Of a stretch of DNA of 64,000 nt, positions 61,630 through 64,000 are shown one piece after another. The DNA lies in assembly GCA_964036045.1 (NCBI GenBank), contig OZ038381.1, positions 108,009,367 through 108,073,366 on the forward strand, in the 5' to 3' direction. This DNA comes from Eutreptiella sp. 'Long Island Sound 2002'. Lineage: Eukaryota > Euglenozoa > Euglenophyceae > Eutreptiales > Eutreptiaceae. Position 1 is the first letter of the stretch. Every line of letters starts with the position of its first letter. The notes under the pieces are model-generated. The model was not told the origin of the DNA and did no database searches. It was given only the letters and a program-made list of their open reading frames with translations. The position numbers and the translations under genes are program-made.

Positions 61630-64000
61630 GTGACCCCTGATGGCCTGCACCTTCACGTCAGGGGCTACTGCCGTCGGGACAGGCTATCCCCCCCAACGCG
61701 GGGGGCGGCATACCACCCACCGGCGGCCCTCCTGTACATCCTCCGCGACGTACTCGCGGACGGTGAGCACCAGGAGCCTAACGCGGATGTGGCGTGGCCC
61801 GAGCCCCTGTGCCCACGGACCCACGCGCCGACGCCGGTATGGTTGCTGACTACGGACGACCAGTGCATCCGGGCGGCGGAGCAAGCACAGCTCCAGACCA
61901 AGTGGGTGATAGTGCAGGTGGGAACAGGCCCGCCCAGGCCCCGTGGACTCCCCCGCAACACCGCCCTGCTGGTAGTTACGGGGGTGCCGCACGACCCACA
62001 CATGGCAGTGCACGCGCTGGAGGACCAACCGGAGGACACGGGACACCTGGTAGTACACCAGCGCGGAGGCCCTGCGTGGCTCAGGGAACATGTGGCGGCG
62101 CTCCGGTCCTGGGCAAGCACGATCGCTGGAGCAGAGTTTCGACTACACGGCCACCAAGCGGGCCGCTCCGGCGACACCAGGGCGCTGAGCATGGACCAAC
62201 TGACCCCCCGCCACCCTGAAGTCCGGTGGCACTCCGCCGACCTCAACGCGGGGTGGCTCGGCCCCACCGGGTACTACTGGATCCAGGAGGCCTGGGGTTA
62301 CAGCTCCTCCGCTGCGTCGGGGGGCGGACCCTGCAAGCACGCAACCAGCGTCGCTCTCGCCGCCGACCTCACCCGCACGTTGGCGGTGGCGATCTCGGGC
62401 ACGGTGCCCGACGGAGAGGGGGTGGCCGCCTCCCTCCCCCTGCAATATGGCGCCCACCGGCCATGGGTCCATGCGGTGGACGCCGAGGTCATCCTCCACC
62501 TCCTGCGGCACGCGGATCGCGAGCGGGCCACGGGGGTCCCCGCGGACGCGGCGAAGGTAGTCAACCAGATGTCCCTGCGATGGCTCCGGGACGGCCTGCG
62601 CGCGCGAGGGCAACACGCCGGGCACCCGTTTTGGTATGCCCGAGCCACCTCCGACCACAGCGACGCCCTACTACCCAAGGCGGACTGGGCGGCGTCCCAG
62701 GACACCGTCCTACAGAACACGCCCCCGGGCCTCAGCCACGCCCAGCTCATAGTCGCCGGCCATGATGGCCACCTCGACCTACGGCTTCCCACGATGCGAA
62801 GGCTCGGCGCGATCGCGCAGCGGGCACAGACGGACCATGCGCTGACGCACCGAGGACACACACCTCTGGGCGCGGCCCACGCCACGGCCTATGTCCACGC
62901 CCGGGACCTCACCGCGGCGGCCACCAACCACCGGGCGCTGCGGGCCAGGGACGGCCACACGCCGGTGCAACGCAGGTTCCGTGTCCGAAAGGAATGGCTC
63001 TCCGGCGTCGCCATCCTCCCGCAGCCGTGCCTCATCCGCGGCGGCCCAGAGGAGACCCCGGTGCACATGCACGTGGGATGCGCCCACTCACGGCTCCTCT
63101 GGCCCCACTACCGCCAGGCCGTGCAAGAGGCGCTGCGCCACCTCCCGCCCGGGGTAAAGGCTCTATGGGTGGCCTCGTGGCGCTCCGCGGGCGCCGCATG
63201 GACAGAGGTCTTCTGCTCTGGGCTGGTGCCCGAGGCGGCGGGGGCGCAGCTCCGCACCATAGCCCGCTACAACCCGCCGGGAGGGACCTCCGTGGAAGAT
63301 TTGCTCCACCACATGCTCCGGCTGGGGGATTTCGCATGGGAGCTTCACAATCACCGGCTGGAGCAACTCCTCCGCGAGCCCCTAAGCGCAGCGGCCTGGG
63401 TGCACTGATGGCTCACCGCAGCAGAGGGCAGCTGCCCCCCCCCTCCCCCGCGCCCTGGCAAGGACTTCATAGCCTCCCTCCGTGTCCTGAATGGCACCCT
63501 GGAGTGCCCGCTGCAAGAGGACCTCCACCCGTACCGGGACCTGCCGGGGGGTTTCTCGAAGCACCTACAAGACGCCCTCTTCCCATGGTGGATCATCCGG
63601 CGCGGCTCCATGACCGCACGGGAGGCCCGTATGGTGGGCGAGGAGTGGGCGCGCGAATGGGGCTGCTGGTGCGCCGCCACGCGCGCCCCGGAGACCCCCG
63701 CCCAGCGGTACACCGCCATCCCGCTCGAGGGATGGGGGCCACACACCCGGCTGCGGCCCACCATGATCCGCGGGGCGGGCCCCGACCACCCGTGGGACGC
63801 TGCGGCAAAGGAATGGCTACAGGCGGCCCCGGAGCCACAAGCGGGGTGGAGTGGGGACGTGTCCTCGCTCATCCCGGCGCCCATCCCCCCCCTCATTGTC
63901 CTCCACACCGCCAACGTGCTCCGAGCCACAGAGATACACACATGGGGACGCGACGCGGCCACCATCTGGTGGCTTTCCCCGGAGGGCGGAGCCGCCCGTC
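61630..64000 (+). pseudogene. LINE-B ORF2 C-terminal region, open to the window edge
   Basis: One phase runs from 61630 to the end of the window with a single TGA (63406-63408). After the stop it continues WLTAAEG and DFIASLRVLNGTLECPLQED up to 64000. A region with YSSSAASGGGPCKHATSVAL and VHAVDAEVILHLLRHADR might be a degenerate RNase H that lacks the first Asp, but this is weak. A C-terminal zinc-knuckle relic, CLIRGGPEETPVHMHVGC, has Arg in place of the second Cys. The most likely reading is the end of the LINE-B polyprotein. The 3' end and tail lie outside the window. Confidence 0.55.

Larger units (their letters stand above)
47831..64000 (+). mobile_element. LINE-B: non-LTR retrotransposon, decayed, 3' end outside window
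   Basis: Plus-strand element with ORF1 (47882-51440, CCCH and C2H2 zinc motifs), an APE endonuclease (51447-52320), an RT (52540-54130, continuing at 60786 after a 6.65-kb insertion) and a long C-terminal region still open at 64000. Segments are in different phases and contain in-frame TGA or TAG codons, so this copy is dead. It is unrelated at the sequence level to LINE-A, apart from shared enzymatic motifs. The tandem array just upstream may be its 5' region. Confidence 0.8.

Noticed and set aside
24191-63408. Stop codon reassignment (TGA or TAG as sense)
   Set aside because: The intact 1447-codon pol frame and gag use no internal TGA. Stops of all three kinds interrupt the decayed elements, which fits mutation better than a variant code.

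Overview
The window is GC-rich, repeat-dense eukaryotic nuclear DNA built almost entirely of nested mobile elements. The evidence is LTR and non-LTR retrotransposons, a chromodomain integrase, GT-AG introns, a primer site complementary to a eukaryotic initiator tRNA-Met, and a fragment of a pyrophosphate-dependent phosphofructokinase (PFP). The lineage cannot be fixed from sequence alone. A GC-rich alga or other protist fits best, and the tandem-domain look of the PFP fragment weakly favours a group with fused PFP domains. No intact single-copy host gene was found.

Layout. (1) 1-1255 is lower-GC flank with nothing recognised. (2) 1260-14459 is a structurally complete, young Ty3/Gypsy chromovirus on the minus strand: 2356-bp LTRs, PBS, PPT, gag, protease, and RT/RNase H/integrase with a chromodomain. 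It is flanked by the 4-bp duplication ATTC and sits in (3) 14464-16649, a decayed second chromovirus. (4) 16921-18175 and 40105-41280 carry one family of ~472-bp A/C-rich tandem repeats. Between these blocks lies (5) LINE-A (about 18176-40104, minus strand), a very large decayed non-LTR element. It has ORF1, an ORF2 (APE endonuclease, RT, RNase H, zinc motif) and a third ORF with a candidate cysteine protease and an RS-rich tail. A 5'-truncated copy of the same family (24495-27690, plus strand, 33-bp target duplication) interrupts ORF3 and creates a large inverted repeat. That copy carries the PFP pseudogene. (6) 41281-47830 is a ~420-bp dimeric tandem array ending about 50 bp before the first ATG of (7) LINE-B (47882 to the window end, plus strand), another decayed non-LTR element. 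Its RT is split by (8) a 6.65-kb terminal-inverted-repeat element (54131-60785). That element carries minus-strand, intron-containing genes and clusters of the motif TTGCACA/TGTGCAA, several of which lie inside short introns.

How it fits together. Only the chromovirus looks potentially mobile (LTRs ~99.3% identical). LINE-A and LINE-B have coding blocks joined by single-base frameshifts, often at G or C runs, and by isolated in-frame stops. This is expected of old copies, although homopolymer sequencing errors cannot be excluded. The most interesting signals are the protease-like ORF3, the PFP capture, the possible monomer-type 5' region of LINE-B, and the introner-like TTGCACA introns.
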